64,000 bases of DNA from Dyadobacter fermentans DSM 18053 (GCF_000023125.1 NC_013037.1:4766501-4830500); one strand, 5' to 3'. Positions 1-9,436 are shown, counted from the stretch's first letter. The notes: generated by a model from the sequence alone, not told the origin. Program-made: numbers and translations.

Positions 1-1088
1 TAGGCGGCTGCCTCATCGAGCATATGAAAGCATTGGTGCTGCACCAGAACGTGAAACCGGGCGACCGGTATTTCTGGTATTCCACCACCGGCTGGATGAT
101 GTGGAACTACGCATTGAGCTCGCTGCTTTGCGGTGCCACGCTGGTAATGTACGACGGTGCGCCGGCCTACCCATCGTCACAAATGCTCTGGACTTTGGTT
201 GAAAAGGCCAAAATCACGCATTTTGGCAGCGGGGCGGCATTTTTTATCGCGTCCATGAAAAGCGGCGTAAGCATTACCTCTGAGCGGCTGGGCCATCTGG
301 AAACGATCGGCTCCACCGGGTCGCCGCTCCCGCCGGAGACTTTTGAATGGATTTATAAGCAGGTCAAAAAGGATGTGTGGCTGATTTCGCTCAGCGGGGG
401 TACGGACGTATGCAGCGCATTTGTAGGCGGGTGCCCGCTTCTGCCCGTGTATGCAGGCGAAATCCAATGCCGGATGCTCGGAGCGAAGATCGAGGCCTTC
501 GACGAGCAGGGCCAGCCCGTCTTGAACGAACTGGGCGAAATGGTGATTACGCAGCCCATGCCGTCCATGCCGATTTATTTCTGGAACGACTACCATCACG
601 AAAAATACCTTTCCAGCTATTTCGAAATGTACCCGCACGTGTGGCGCCATGGCGACTGGATTAAAGTTACGGACCGGAAATCGGTGATCATTTACGGCCG
701 GTCCGATGCCACGCTCAACCGCGGCGGGGTCCGCATTGGCACCGCCGAGATTTACCGGGCGGTGGAGAGCATCCCCGATGTAAAAGACAGCCTGGCCGTT
801 TATCTCGAAAAATCGAACGGCGAGGGCACGATATCGCTGTTTGTCGTCCTTGCCAAAGACAAGGAACTGACCGACGAACTCAAAACGCAGATTAAGGATA
901 CATTACGCACCCAATACAGCCCGCGCCACGTGCCCGACACCATCGAGCAGGTTGGCGACATTCCTTACACAATCAACGGAAAAAAGATGGAAGCGCCGAT
1001 GAAGCGGATACTCATGGGGCAAGACCCGGCGAAGTGCATCAACATTGACACGATGCGGAATCCCGAGTCATTAAAAGCATTCATCTAG
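1..1088 (+). CDS. aacS: acetoacetyl-CoA synthetase, C-terminal part (5' end outside window)
   Basis: Activates acetoacetate to acetoacetyl-CoA with ATP and CoA in the cytoplasm. The frame is open from base 3, so the first in-frame ATG at 24 is internal; about 361 residues of a family usually near 650 are present. Seen: the family stretch FWYSTTGWMMWN near the start, the adenylate-forming hinge YGRSDATLNRGGVRIG, and near the C-terminus NGKKMEAPMKR, which holds the lysine that contacts the adenylate in this superfamily. The stop is followed by 125 bases before the next gene, with no clear terminator. The assignment to AacS rather than ordinary acetyl-CoA synthetase rests on the WMMWN region and the overall pattern. 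Confidence 0.9.
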   Translation, partial: GGCLIEHMKALVLHQNVKPGDRYFWYSTTGWMMWNYALSSLLCGATLVMYDGAPAYPSSQMLWTLVEKAKITHFGSGAAFFIASMKSGVSITSERLGHLETIGSTGSPLPPETFEWIYKQVKKDVWLISLSGGTDVCSAFVGGCPLLPVYAGEIQCRMLGAKIEAFDEQGQPVLNELGEMVITQPMPSMPIYFWNDYHHEKYLSSYFEMYPHVWRHGDWIKVTDRKSVIIYGRSDATLNRGGVRIGTAEIYRAVESIPDVKDSLAVYLEKSNGEGTISLFVVLAKDKELTDELKTQIKDTLRTQYSPRHVPDTIEQVGDIPYTINGKKMEAPMKRILMGQDPAKCINIDTMRNPESLKAFI

Positions 1089-1213
1089 GAATACGTGCTG
1101 TTGGTCTGTTAACGCCCTGCATTCATTTGCATTAGGCAACCAAAATCGTTTAATTCACGTTGGGGAAATATCCTATTCCCCTATGCCGGCCCATACTCCT
1201 AATTTTGACAGGT

Positions 1214-2917
1214 ATGAACTCAGAAAGACCTCAGCCCCCGATCCAGAACTCGAAATCCGTAGTTCGCTTGCCTATTATCATCGCGATCACGCTGGCGGCG
1301 GGAGTGCTGCTGGGGAGCACGTTTTTCAGCGGAGGTAAAAAACTGTCCGATGTTGCCAAAGGGTACAGCAAATTCAGGGAAGTATTAATGCTCGTCGAAA
1401 ACAACTATGTCGATTCGGTCAATACCGAGGAACTGGTGGATTTCTCGATCTCCAAAATGCTCGAAAAGCTTGATCCGCATACGGCCTATTTCAATTCCGA
1501 GGAAGCTACCGCGGCACGCTCGCAGCTCGAATCGGGATTTGACGGCATCGGGGTCGAATTCAATATTTACAACGACACGGTTTACGTGGTAACGCCATTG
1601 AGCGGAGGTCCGTCGGAGGCTGCCGGTATCCAGAGTGGCGATCGCATTATTTCAGTGAATAAAGAAAACCTGTCGGGTCCGGGCGTTAGCAATGCGCAGG
1701 TTTACAAGCTCTTGCGTGGCAAACGCGGAACAAAAGTGGACCTGGCCATTGAAAGGGTGGGCCTGAACGACAAAATGAATTTCTCGGTAGTTCGCGACCG
1801 TATTCCCACTTATTCGGTGGATGCGGCCTATATGGTGGATCAGGAAATCGGTTATATCAAGGTGAGCCGTTTTTCCGAAACCACTTACGACGAGTTTAAA
1901 TCGGCATTGAAAACATTGAAAGCGGATGGTTTGAAAAACCTCATTCTCGACCTCCGCGGCAATCCGGGTGGTTATATGGAACGCGCCACAAGCATGGCCG
2001 ACGAGTTTATTTCCGGCGATAAGCTGCTGGTTTACACTGAAGGAAAAGACAGCCGGTTCGATCGCAAAACGCGTTCGCACGTGGCAGGCATGTTCGAGCA
2101 GGGCCCGCTGATCGTGCTCGTGGACGAAGGCAGCGCCTCAGCTTCCGAAATCCTCGCGGGTGCATTGCAGGATCACGACCGCGCGCTGGTGGTGGGAAGA
2201 AGGTCTTATGGAAAAGGTTTGGTACAAATGCCGATCAAACTATCGGACGGCTCGGAGCTGCGCCTTACCATCTCGCGCTACTTCACACCGAGCGGCCGCA
2301 GCATCCAGAAACCTTACGAGCTCGGCAAGGGCGAAGATTACAGCCAGGACCTCACGCACCGGTACGAAAGCGGAGAGCTGTTTAACGTAGACAGCATTAA
2401 ATTCGATAAAAGCAAGGTATACAAAACCGATGGCGGCCGTATCGTGTACGGCGGCGGAGGCATTACACCGGATATTTTCGTGCCGAAAGACACATTGCTC
2501 AACAGCAAATATCTTTTTGAATTGTATTCCAAAAACATCATCCGCGAATATGCATTGCGGTATGCCAATGAAAACCAGAGAAAACTGGAAAAACTGCCGT
2601 TTAAAGAGTTCCTGAAAACGTTCGAAGTGAGCGACGCCATGGTGGTCGAGCTGGTGAAAGACGCGTCCAAAGCGGGAATTAAACCGAACGAGAAGGAACT
2701 GAACCTTTCAAGACCGCTCATTACCTCGCAAACGAAGGCGATCATCGGTCGTTACGTGTGGGGCAGAAAGCAGAAAAGCGGGCTGAATAACGAAGTGTTC
2801 CAGGTGCTGAACCCGACCGACAATGTGTATCAGCACGCGGTACAGCTTTTCAGCCAGGCGGCGCAGTTGGAAAAAGGCGAATTCAGCAGTCTTAATATTC
2901 CCAAAAACAAAAAGTAA
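1214..2917 (+). CDS. S41 family C-terminal processing peptidase
   Basis: Periplasmic tail-specific protease of the CtpA/Prc family, cutting proteins near their C-termini. From the ATG at 1214 the protein has 567 residues: a short cytoplasmic tail, one membrane segment (residues ~19-37), an N-terminal helical part with the LDPHTAYF motif, a PDZ domain (~85-170) and the S41 catalytic core. The Ser-Lys dyad is visible in GSASASEILAG and SYGKGLVQ. A longer frame opens at 1160, but its extra 18 residues have no hydrophobic signal logic and the ATG at 1214 gives a normal signal anchor. The SDR gene begins 22 bases after the stop, suggesting one transcript. Confidence 0.93.
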   Translation: MNSERPQPPIQNSKSVVRLPIIIAITLAAGVLLGSTFFSGGKKLSDVAKGYSKFREVLMLVENNYVDSVNTEELVDFSISKMLEKLDPHTAYFNSEEATAARSQLESGFDGIGVEFNIYNDTVYVVTPLSGGPSEAAGIQSGDRIISVNKENLSGPGVSNAQVYKLLRGKRGTKVDLAIERVGLNDKMNFSVVRDRIPTYSVDAAYMVDQEIGYIKVSRFSETTYDEFKSALKTLKADGLKNLILDLRGNPGGYMERATSMADEFISGDKLLVYTEGKDSRFDRKTRSHVAGMFEQGPLIVLVDEGSASASEILAGALQDHDRALVVGRRSYGKGLVQMPIKLSDGSELRLTISRYFTPSGRSIQKPYELGKGEDYSQDLTHRYESGELFNVDSIKFDKSKVYKTDGGRIVYGGGGITPDIFVPKDTLLNSKYLFELYSKNIIREYALRYANENQRKLEKLPFKEFLKTFEVSDAMVVELVKDASKAGIKPNEKELNLSRPLITSQTKAIIGRYVWGRKQKSGLNNEVFQVLNPTDNVYQHAVQLFSQAAQLEKGEFSSLNIPKNKK

Positions 2918-2939
2918 TTCACTCCACACCATTCACTCA

Positions 2940-3692
2940 ATGTCCCGTATTGCATTTATTACCGGAGCTACATCCGGTATCGGTAAGGCCACGGCGGAAG
3001 CGTTCGCCGGTGCCGGAATAGACCTTATTTTGTGCGGCCGCCGCCAGGATCGTCTCGACGAGATTGCAGCTGAACTCGCCCCGAAAGTGAAAGTAACGAC
3101 GCTCATTTTCGACGTTCGCGACAAAGGCGCCGTGCTCGCGGCGGTGGGTGCGCTGCCCGACGAGTGGAAAAACATCGATATTCTGGTCAACAATGCAGGC
3201 AATGCCCACGGCCTGGGAACACTCGACGAAGGCGATACCGACGACTGGGACGCGATGATCGACGGGAATGTGAAGGGCCTACTGTATGTTTCCAAAGCCA
3301 TCATTCCGCTCCTGCTCGAACGCGGCAAGGGCCATATTGTGAACATCAGCTCCATTGCCGGAAAGCAAACTTATGTGAACGGCGCCGTGTATTGTGCCTC
3401 GAAGGCGGCTGTGGAGGTGATCAGCGAAGGAATGCGCCTTGAACTGACGCAACACGGCATTAGAACTACCAATGTGGCGCCCGGCGCGGTGGAAACCGAA
3501 TTCTCGCTGGTTCGCTTTAAAGGCGATGAGGAACGCGCCGATAAGGTGTACCAGGGCTTCGAACCGTTACAGCCCGGCGACATCGCCGACGCGATCCTTT
3601 ACGCCGTGAATGCGCCTGACCGTGTTACGATTGCAGATATCACGATCCTCGCCGGAGCGCAGTCCACCGCCACCACCATTCATAGGAAATAG
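2940..3692 (+). CDS. SDR family NAD(P)-dependent oxidoreductase (YdfG-like)
   Basis: A 250-residue classical short-chain dehydrogenase. Seen: the cofactor motif TGATSGIG at residues 8-15, NNAG after strand 4, the catalytic Ser in NISSIAG and the YCASKAA Tyr-Lys pair. The pattern of the Rossmann N-terminus and the C-terminal part resembles YdfG, which oxidises L-allo-threonine and 3-hydroxy acids; the substrate here is inferred only. The frame is open upstream to 2823 inside the protease gene, but homology begins at the ATG at 2940, which is also 22 bases past the upstream stop. Confidence 0.9.
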   Translation: MSRIAFITGATSGIGKATAEAFAGAGIDLILCGRRQDRLDEIAAELAPKVKVTTLIFDVRDKGAVLAAVGALPDEWKNIDILVNNAGNAHGLGTLDEGDTDDWDAMIDGNVKGLLYVSKAIIPLLLERGKGHIVNISSIAGKQTYVNGAVYCASKAAVEVISEGMRLELTQHGIRTTNVAPGAVETEFSLVRFKGDEERADKVYQGFEPLQPGDIADAILYAVNAPDRVTIADITILAGAQSTATTIHRK

Positions 3693-3756
3693 AATTTTAT
3701 TTGGCCGCCGGCCTTTATTCAGGCGGAAATCAGTACCTTCGTCATTCTTTTTGAGG

Positions 3757-3785
3757 CCCCGACTTCTATAAACAGGAAGTCGGGG
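3757..3785 (+). promoter_or_regulatory. 10-bp hairpin just upstream of the MFS exporter start
   Basis: Perfect inverted repeat CCCCGACTTC / GAAGTCGGGG with a 9-base loop, followed by atatttt and then the ATG at 3795. The T-tract is weak, so it may be the terminator of the SDR gene, an attenuator, or a translation-blocking stem for the exporter. Which one cannot be told from sequence. Confidence 0.5.
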
Positions 3786-3794
3786 ATATTTTGA

Positions 3795-5057
3795 ATGTCT
3801 ATGAAAAGCTTTGAGCAGAGTTCCCCCGCCGGTTCGCCGGCCGCCGAATCCGTAGCGGCAGTTTCCACTGCGGCAGCCACTACTTCCCAGACCGTTTTTC
3901 CGATCCTTCTGGCGCTAAGTTTCTCCCATTTGCTGAACGACACGATGCAATCGCTCATCCCGTCGATTTACCCGATGGTGAAGGACTCGTTCAACCTCAG
4001 CTTTACCCAAATCGGCCTCATTACGTTCACATTCCAGGTGAGTGCGTCGGTATTTCAGCCGCTGGTGGGCTCATTCACAGATAAAAGGCCGCAGCCCTAT
4101 GCATTGGCGGTAGGCATGTGTTTTACATTGCTCGGGCTGATTTCGCTTTCAATGGCTAACAGTTTCCAGATTGTACTGCTTTCGGTAGGGCTTATCGGGA
4201 TCGGTTCGGCGGTATTTCACCCGGAAGCTTCGCGTGTGGCGCGTATGGCCTCGGGCGGGAAGCACGGGATGGCGCAGTCGCTGTTTCAGGTGGGCGGTAA
4301 TGCGGGCAGTTCGCTCGGTCCGTTGCTGGCGGCGTTGATTTTGCTGCCTTATGGCCGTTTCCAGGTGATCTGGTTCTCGCTGGTGGCATTGCTGGCGATC
4401 ATCATCCTGTCGTGGGTAGGCGGCTGGTATAAGCAAAACCTGACGACGGTTGTGAAGAAAGCAGCCACTTCGGTGACGCAGGAAAGCCATCTTCCCAAAT
4501 CAAAAGTGGTGATTTCGATTACGATCCTCCTTTTGCTGATCTTCTCGAAATACATTTATATGGCCAGCCTTTCGAGCTATTTCACCTTTTATCTGATCGA
4601 TAAATTCGGCGTTTCCATTCAAAGCTCGCAGATTTACCTGTTTGCATTCCTTTTTGCGGTGGCGGCGGGGACGTTTGTCGGCGGACCGGTGGGTGATAAA
4701 ATCGGCCGGAAATATGTGATCTGGATCTCAATCCTCGGTGCGGCGCCGTTTGCATTGCTGCTGCCTTATGTCAACTTGTTCTGGACGGGCGTTTTGAGCT
4801 GCATCATCGGTCTGATCCTCTCCTCGGCATTCTCGGCGATCCTCGTGTACGCACAGGAACTGATCCCGGGCAAAGTAGGAATGATCGCAGGGCTATTCTT
4901 CGGCTTCGCATTCGGCATCGCCGGCATCGGTTCCGCCATTCTGGGCACCCTGGCAGACAAAACCAGCATCGAATATGTATTCTGGATCTGCTCCTTCCTC
5001 CCGCTGATCGGGTTGCTGACAGGGTTTTTGCCGAATTTGGAGAAGAAACATCAATAG
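3795..5057 (+). CDS. MFS transporter, fosmidomycin resistance (Fsr) type
   Basis: A 420-residue inner-membrane exporter of the major facilitator superfamily with about 12 hydrophobic segments. An Ala/Ser/Thr-rich N-terminal tail of ~35 residues precedes the first helix. Family signs are the segments SLIPSIYPMVKDSF, SVFQPLVGSFTDKR and the conserved VFHPEASRVAR region typical of Fsr-like carriers, plus the loop GDKIGRKYVIW in the second half. Fsr exports fosmidomycin in E. coli; the natural substrate here is unknown. The last 7 bases overlap the end of the convergent M23 gene. Confidence 0.88.
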   Translation: MSMKSFEQSSPAGSPAAESVAAVSTAAATTSQTVFPILLALSFSHLLNDTMQSLIPSIYPMVKDSFNLSFTQIGLITFTFQVSASVFQPLVGSFTDKRPQPYALAVGMCFTLLGLISLSMANSFQIVLLSVGLIGIGSAVFHPEASRVARMASGGKHGMAQSLFQVGGNAGSSLGPLLAALILLPYGRFQVIWFSLVALLAIIILSWVGGWYKQNLTTVVKKAATSVTQESHLPKSKVVISITILLLLIFSKYIYMASLSSYFTFYLIDKFGVSIQSSQIYLFAFLFAVAAGTFVGGPVGDKIGRKYVIWISILGAAPFALLLPYVNLFWTGVLSCIIGLILSSAFSAILVYAQELIPGKVGMIAGLFFGFAFGIAGIGSAILGTLADKTSIEYVFWICSFLPLIGLLTGFLPNLEKKHQ

Positions 5058-5725
5058 GCGATCCTCAAAATCAAGCCAGGATCAGGGCATAAGCCTAAAT
5101 AATAATCCCGATCTTCTGTATGGCAAACGCCGGGGAAATCTCCGTGGTGGTTGCCGATGTCGCTGATCACCTGGAAATGCAGATGCGGGGGCCAATGGCC
5201 GTTTTCCGGGTACGGGCCGATTTCGGCGAAGCGTTCGCCGGATTTGATGACTTTGCCCGCTTCCAGGCCTTCCAACGAGCTGAGCGACAAGTGACCGTAG
5301 AGTGTGAAAAACCGCGTTCCGGCGAGCTCGTGCGCGAGGATGATCGTCGGGCCGTAGTCTCCGTAATGGTTGTTGAATGCGAAACTGTGCACCGTTCCGT
5401 CCAGGGGAGCGTGGAGCGGCGTTCCGGCGTCCGTCCAGATATCAATGCCCAAATGAATACTTCGGGGCTTTTCCGCATCGGCTGTGAAGTGCTTGCGCTG
5501 CCGGTAAATCACCCGGTCCTCGCCGTAGCCCCCAACGCCGTTGCAGCTATTTCCTGAAAGCAGCTCGTTAAACACATAATCAGTAAAATCGGAGGTTTCG
5601 GATAAATCCCGCGCGAGCAGCTCGCTGTTCCGGGCCGTAAAGTCAAGCCGGCGATACGGTTTGCCGTTTTGCACAACAGGCGCAAAGTAAGGATGTTCGC
5701 GAAACAGGCGGGCGAGTTCGGGCAT
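5051..5725 (-). CDS. M23 family metallopeptidase
   Basis: A 224-residue LytM-type zinc peptidase, expected to cut peptidoglycan cross-bridges or stem peptides. The zinc ligands are visible: H91 and D95 in HLGIDIW and the HLH pair H181/H183 in PPHLHFQV, with a conserved LYGHL segment between. There is no signal peptide or membrane segment at the N-terminus, which is unusual for a peptidoglycan enzyme, so it may be exported by another route or act in the cytoplasm on recycled or other substrates. It sits downstream of a terminator and is probably transcribed on its own. Confidence 0.87.
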   Translation of the reverse strand: MPELARLFREHPYFAPVVQNGKPYRRLDFTARNSELLARDLSETSDFTDYVFNELLSGNSCNGVGGYGEDRVIYRQRKHFTADAEKPRSIHLGIDIWTDAGTPLHAPLDGTVHSFAFNNHYGDYGPTIILAHELAGTRFFTLYGHLSLSSLEGLEAGKVIKSGERFAEIGPYPENGHWPPHLHFQVISDIGNHHGDFPGVCHTEDRDYYLGLCPDPGLILRIAY

Positions 5726-5744
5726 GGTAGGGATTCGTTTTAAA

Positions 5745-5777
5745 GCAATCAGGCAAGCCGTTGCCGACTTGCCTGAC
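5745..5777 (-). terminator. terminator after the zinc protease gene
   Basis: TCAGGCAAG (5749-5757) pairs with CTTGCCTGA (5768-5776) around a 10-base loop; read on the minus strand it lies directly after the protease stop and is followed by a short T-containing stretch. Confidence 0.6.
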
Positions 5778-5787
5778 TAGCTGTTCA

Positions 5788-8367
5788 TTATTTCGGATCG
5801 AGTGCTTGCTTGATCCGCTGCGACACATCCTGCAAATGATAGCGGGTGTTTTTGTCCGCGCTTTTCGCGATGGCCGCGTTTAAGGTCGTTTTCAGGCTTT
5901 CCAGATGGGCCCGGGCTACGGAAGGCAAATCGGTTTTTTCCAGCTCTACGGATCGTGTGGAGAAGCCGTAAGTTACACCCACGGGAATGGCCTGCACATT
6001 TGCGCGGCCGGGTTTCAGCAAGCTGATCAGTTTTTCGGCATACACTTTCTGCAAATTCCTGCGGTAGAGGTCTATCGGTTTTCCGGCCTTCGCCTCCGAC
6101 CAGATTCCCGCTTCAAGGTCGGTAAAGAGGTCGTCGAGCGTGTAGTTTTTGGAAGAAATGCCGGTTTCCATCAACCGCACCGCGCGGTCGCCCTGGAAAA
6201 GGGCGGTTAGGGCGTATTCCTGCAATGCTTTCACGGCCTCTACGCCGGTTTCGGGCTTCACCTTGTTAAGGATATTCTGGTCGAGCAGCCAGGTAGGTGT
6301 TTTAAAAAGCTGTGCATTCAGGAAGTCGATCGCTTCTTTCTGGGTTGCTTTGGGCACGGTCGTGAAAGTGGGGCCTTCCATGTCGTAGGTCGTCGGCGTG
6401 TCGTAAATGCCGCCCACATTCTTGATCACATGGCCCAGGTAGCGGCGGTATTGCGTTACCACATTACCGTAAATCTCATCCAGTTCCTTATAACTTTCCC
6501 CATCTTCCTTACTCCATTCGATCAGGTTCGGGACAATGCGTTTCAGGTTTTTAATACCATATTCAGATGCCTTCATCGCATTGTCGCCCAGGTCTTCGGT
6601 CTGGTAACGCGGGTCGTACGGGCTGATTTCCGTTCCAAAATGCAGACGGTCGTCTTTGTACGCTTCTTTTGTCATCGTGTTCAGGGCTGCCTTTTCGGCC
6701 TGGGCATTGCTGGCGTCGGGGAAATTGCTATAACCCCACTGAATGGCCCATTTATCGTAGTCGCCAATGCGCGGAAATAGGTCGGTAATGCCGTCTTCGG
6801 GCTGTGCCACGTAGTTGAAGCGCGCATAGTCCATGATCGACGACGTGTGTCCGTGCTGTTCCACCCAAGCCTTGTCGCGCAGCTTTTCTACCGGCGTGGC
6901 CGAGCTCGCGCCCATATTGTGGCGCAGGCCCAATGTATGGCCAATCTCGTGCGACGAAACGAAACGGACAAGCTGGCCCATCAATTCGTCATCAAATTTC
7001 TTGGTACGCGCCTTCGGGTCCACAGCGGCGGCCTGGATGATGTACCAGTTGCGCAGCAGGCGCATTACATTATGGTACCAGCCGATGTGGCTTTCGAGGA
7101 TCTCACCGCTGCGCGGGTCATGCACGTTAGGCCCGTAAGCATTCTGAATGTCGGCTGCGAAATAGCGGATCACCGAGTAACGCGCGTCTTCGAGGCTCAT
7201 GGTCGTGTCGCCTTCGGGCCAGTATTCGCCGCGGATGGCGTTTTTCCAGCCTGCTTTTTCGAATGCCACCTGCCAGTCGTCCACGCCGGCTTTCAGGTAT
7301 TTCCGCCATTTTTCAGGCGTAGCGGGGTCGATGTAGTACACAATCGGTTTTTTAGGTTCGATCAGCTCGCCGTTTTGCTGCTTCTTCGCATCCTCTGCAT
7401 TTTTAGGTTCGAGCCGCCATCTCACGGCGAAAACCTCGGTGTCCGATCGCTGCGATTCCTCTCCGAAAGTAGCGTACTGATTGGCAAAATAGCCTACACG
7501 GCTGTCGAAAATGCGCTTTTTCATGGGCGATTTCGGCAGCAGGATCAGCGAGGAGTTCATTTCGAAAGTCACCACGCCCGCGTCGAGGCCGGCGGGAAGA
7601 TATTGACCGATGGATGGAACCGGCGTAGGCGTGAGCTGCTGAGGCGTTACGTTATAGGTTTTAACCGTCCGGATTTCGGTATTGATCGGGTAGGTGCTGA
7701 TTTTGGAAATAAATGACGCCTCCTTCTTGAATGTGGCGAGTTTGAGCAGCTGCTTACTCACTGAGCTGAGCGAAAACACCTGATTATCCGAGTTGAAAAA
7801 TTCGGTAACATCTATCACCGACGTTTTAGCAGGCTCCTTTTTAACCGCCTTAATATCGAATACACCAATAATCGGATCGGAGCTGGAGTTTTTTACGGCC
7901 TGGAAAATGGGCTTGGTGCTATCCGGGCTGGTCACCACCATCGTAACCGACCGCAGCAGCAGGTTGTTATCCATTCCTCTTTCCCAGCGGATCATTTGCC
8001 GGTTGACCTCTTCGCCGCCGAAAATTCCACCGCCCGCAGCCGTTTTGGAATAGCGGGTAACAGCCATAATGTCGCGGTTCAGGAGGGAATCAGGTATTTC
8101 AAAATACCATTTATCATCCACTTTGTGAACGGAGATCATGCCGCTCTGGCTCACTGCATTGGTGCTGTCGATGAGGTCTTTAAATGCTTTGGGACTCTTT
8201 TTCTTGTCGTCTTTCAGCTTGTCTTTCACCGCCGATGCCACTGCATCCACGGCCTTTTCGATTTTTACATCTTCCTGTTTTTCTTTCTTTTTCTTCCGCT
8301 GTGCCTGCGCGTCGTGCATACACACGGTAGCCAGCGCTGCGAGGAGAAGGTAACGCATTAATCGCAT
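5788..8367 (-). CDS. secreted zinc-dependent metalloprotease (DUF5117/DUF5118 type)
   Basis: 859 residues with a signal peptide (residues 1-22, ending AQAQ) followed by a Lys/Glu-rich stretch. The catalytic motif HEIGHTLGLRH is at residues 473-483 (H473, E474, H477, H483), with the Met-turn candidate SSIMDYARFNY downstream, as in metzincin proteases. The N-terminal half matches the DUF5118/DUF5117 arrangement of large Bacteroidota proteases of unknown target. Start choice is between the ATG at 8367 and an ATG at 8358 (MRYLLLAA); both leave the signal peptide. The Ppx gene lies 54 bases upstream on the same strand. Confidence 0.9.
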   Translation of the reverse strand: MRLMRYLLLAALATVCMHDAQAQRKKKKEKQEDVKIEKAVDAVASAVKDKLKDDKKKSPKAFKDLIDSTNAVSQSGMISVHKVDDKWYFEIPDSLLNRDIMAVTRYSKTAAGGGIFGGEEVNRQMIRWERGMDNNLLLRSVTMVVTSPDSTKPIFQAVKNSSSDPIIGVFDIKAVKKEPAKTSVIDVTEFFNSDNQVFSLSSVSKQLLKLATFKKEASFISKISTYPINTEIRTVKTYNVTPQQLTPTPVPSIGQYLPAGLDAGVVTFEMNSSLILLPKSPMKKRIFDSRVGYFANQYATFGEESQRSDTEVFAVRWRLEPKNAEDAKKQQNGELIEPKKPIVYYIDPATPEKWRKYLKAGVDDWQVAFEKAGWKNAIRGEYWPEGDTTMSLEDARYSVIRYFAADIQNAYGPNVHDPRSGEILESHIGWYHNVMRLLRNWYIIQAAAVDPKARTKKFDDELMGQLVRFVSSHEIGHTLGLRHNMGASSATPVEKLRDKAWVEQHGHTSSIMDYARFNYVAQPEDGITDLFPRIGDYDKWAIQWGYSNFPDASNAQAEKAALNTMTKEAYKDDRLHFGTEISPYDPRYQTEDLGDNAMKASEYGIKNLKRIVPNLIEWSKEDGESYKELDEIYGNVVTQYRRYLGHVIKNVGGIYDTPTTYDMEGPTFTTVPKATQKEAIDFLNAQLFKTPTWLLDQNILNKVKPETGVEAVKALQEYALTALFQGDRAVRLMETGISSKNYTLDDLFTDLEAGIWSEAKAGKPIDLYRRNLQKVYAEKLISLLKPGRANVQAIPVGVTYGFSTRSVELEKTDLPSVARAHLESLKTTLNAAIAKSADKNTRYHLQDVSQRIKQALDPK

Positions 8368-8421
8368 AGAGTTGGTTTGATTTTCAGATAAATATGAGTT
8401 TTAAAAAGGGGTTAGAGGCGG

Positions 8422-9357
8422 CTATTTGGCCATCAGTTCGGCCAGGACGCCTTCTTTGAGGGCATACTTGGATACCTGGATCTGCCGGATACCATGCGTT
8501 TTGAGCACGTAGTCTATCAGGCAAACGGCCACGACGATCATGTCCACGCGGAGTTCGATCATGCCGGGAATGGCCATGCGCTCGTCATGGTTGCCCGAGA
8601 GGATGAGCGCATACGCACGGTAAAATTCTTCCAGGGGAATGTCGAAATCCGTTTGCTCTGCCGGGGGCCAGGCGCCGGCGTGGTGGTGAAAATGGATGTC
8701 CACCAGCGTGTCGAACGTGCCCGAGGAGCCCACGAGCTTTTCGGGCGCATATTGGTGCACCGCATTTGCGAGAGGGATGAGGTTTTCGTCGAAATGATTG
8801 TAGAGGCTCCGGCGGTCGGCCTGCGAGAGCGGGTCGTTGCGCATGAATTTCTCCATGAGCCGCTGCCCGCCGATCTCGAAACTCTGCTTCCAGAAAATCT
8901 GCGAGCGGTTGCCGATAATGAATTCGACGCTCCCGCCGCCGATGTCCATGATGAGCGAGGGGCCGTCGCCAATGTCGGCGCCGTGTCGGACGCCCTTGTA
9001 AATGTATTCGGCCTCGCGGTTGCCGTCGATGACCGTCACTTCGATATTCGTTTTTTCGAGGATTTCGGAGCAGAATGCCTGCCGGTTTTCCGCATTGCGC
9101 ACCGCGCTGGTGCCGAATGCGAAAGTTTTCTCGGGCATTACTTCAAAGGAGTCGAGCTTTTCGCGGAAATAGGAGAGGACGGCGAGCGCGCGGTCCTGTG
9201 CTTCGGGTGTGATAATGCGCTTGTTGATGCCGCCGAGGCCGATGCGCGCCGGCCTGCTTTCGTGGAAAACCGTCTTGAAATGAGCGCCGTTGGGCTCCGC
9301 GATCAGGAGGTGAAAAGTGTTGGTGCCTAAATCAATTATTCCCAGTCTCGAACTCAT
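8422..9357 (-). CDS. Ppx/GppA phosphatase family protein
   Basis: 311 residues of the ASKHA fold that hydrolyses polyphosphate or pppGpp. Seen: the phosphate-1 motif IDLGTNTFHLLIAE at residues 8-21, the SAVRNAENR segment, the catalytic-acid region, the phosphate-2 motif LIMDIGGGSVEFI and the SSGTFDTLVD region. The short length corresponds to the two-domain Ppx without the C-terminal HD part of E. coli Ppx/GppA, common in Bacteroidota. Whether it acts on polyphosphate or pppGpp cannot be told. Confidence 0.88.
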   Translation of the reverse strand: MSSRLGIIDLGTNTFHLLIAEPNGAHFKTVFHESRPARIGLGGINKRIITPEAQDRALAVLSYFREKLDSFEVMPEKTFAFGTSAVRNAENRQAFCSEILEKTNIEVTVIDGNREAEYIYKGVRHGADIGDGPSLIMDIGGGSVEFIIGNRSQIFWKQSFEIGGQRLMEKFMRNDPLSQADRRSLYNHFDENLIPLANAVHQYAPEKLVGSSGTFDTLVDIHFHHHAGAWPPAEQTDFDIPLEEFYRAYALILSGNHDERMAIPGMIELRVDMIVVAVCLIDYVLKTHGIRQIQVSKYALKEGVLAELMAK

Positions 9358-9436
9358 ATCGGGCTGTTTAATCTGTTAATGACTTTCGTTTCAGTGTAAT
9401 GGATACAAAAATAAATGAATTTTAACGACTTGTTTC

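Noticed and set aside
1200..1207. TAATTTTG as promoter of the S41 gene
   Set aside because: It ends 6 bases before the ATG and has no TTG at the right distance; it would require a leaderless transcript.
1160..1213. Longer N-terminus for the S41 peptidase
   Set aside because: The additional residues are not a signal-type sequence and the ATG at 1214 gives a standard membrane anchor.
2823..2939. Longer N-terminus for the SDR gene
   Set aside because: It overlaps the protease gene and the SDR homology begins at the ATG at 2940.
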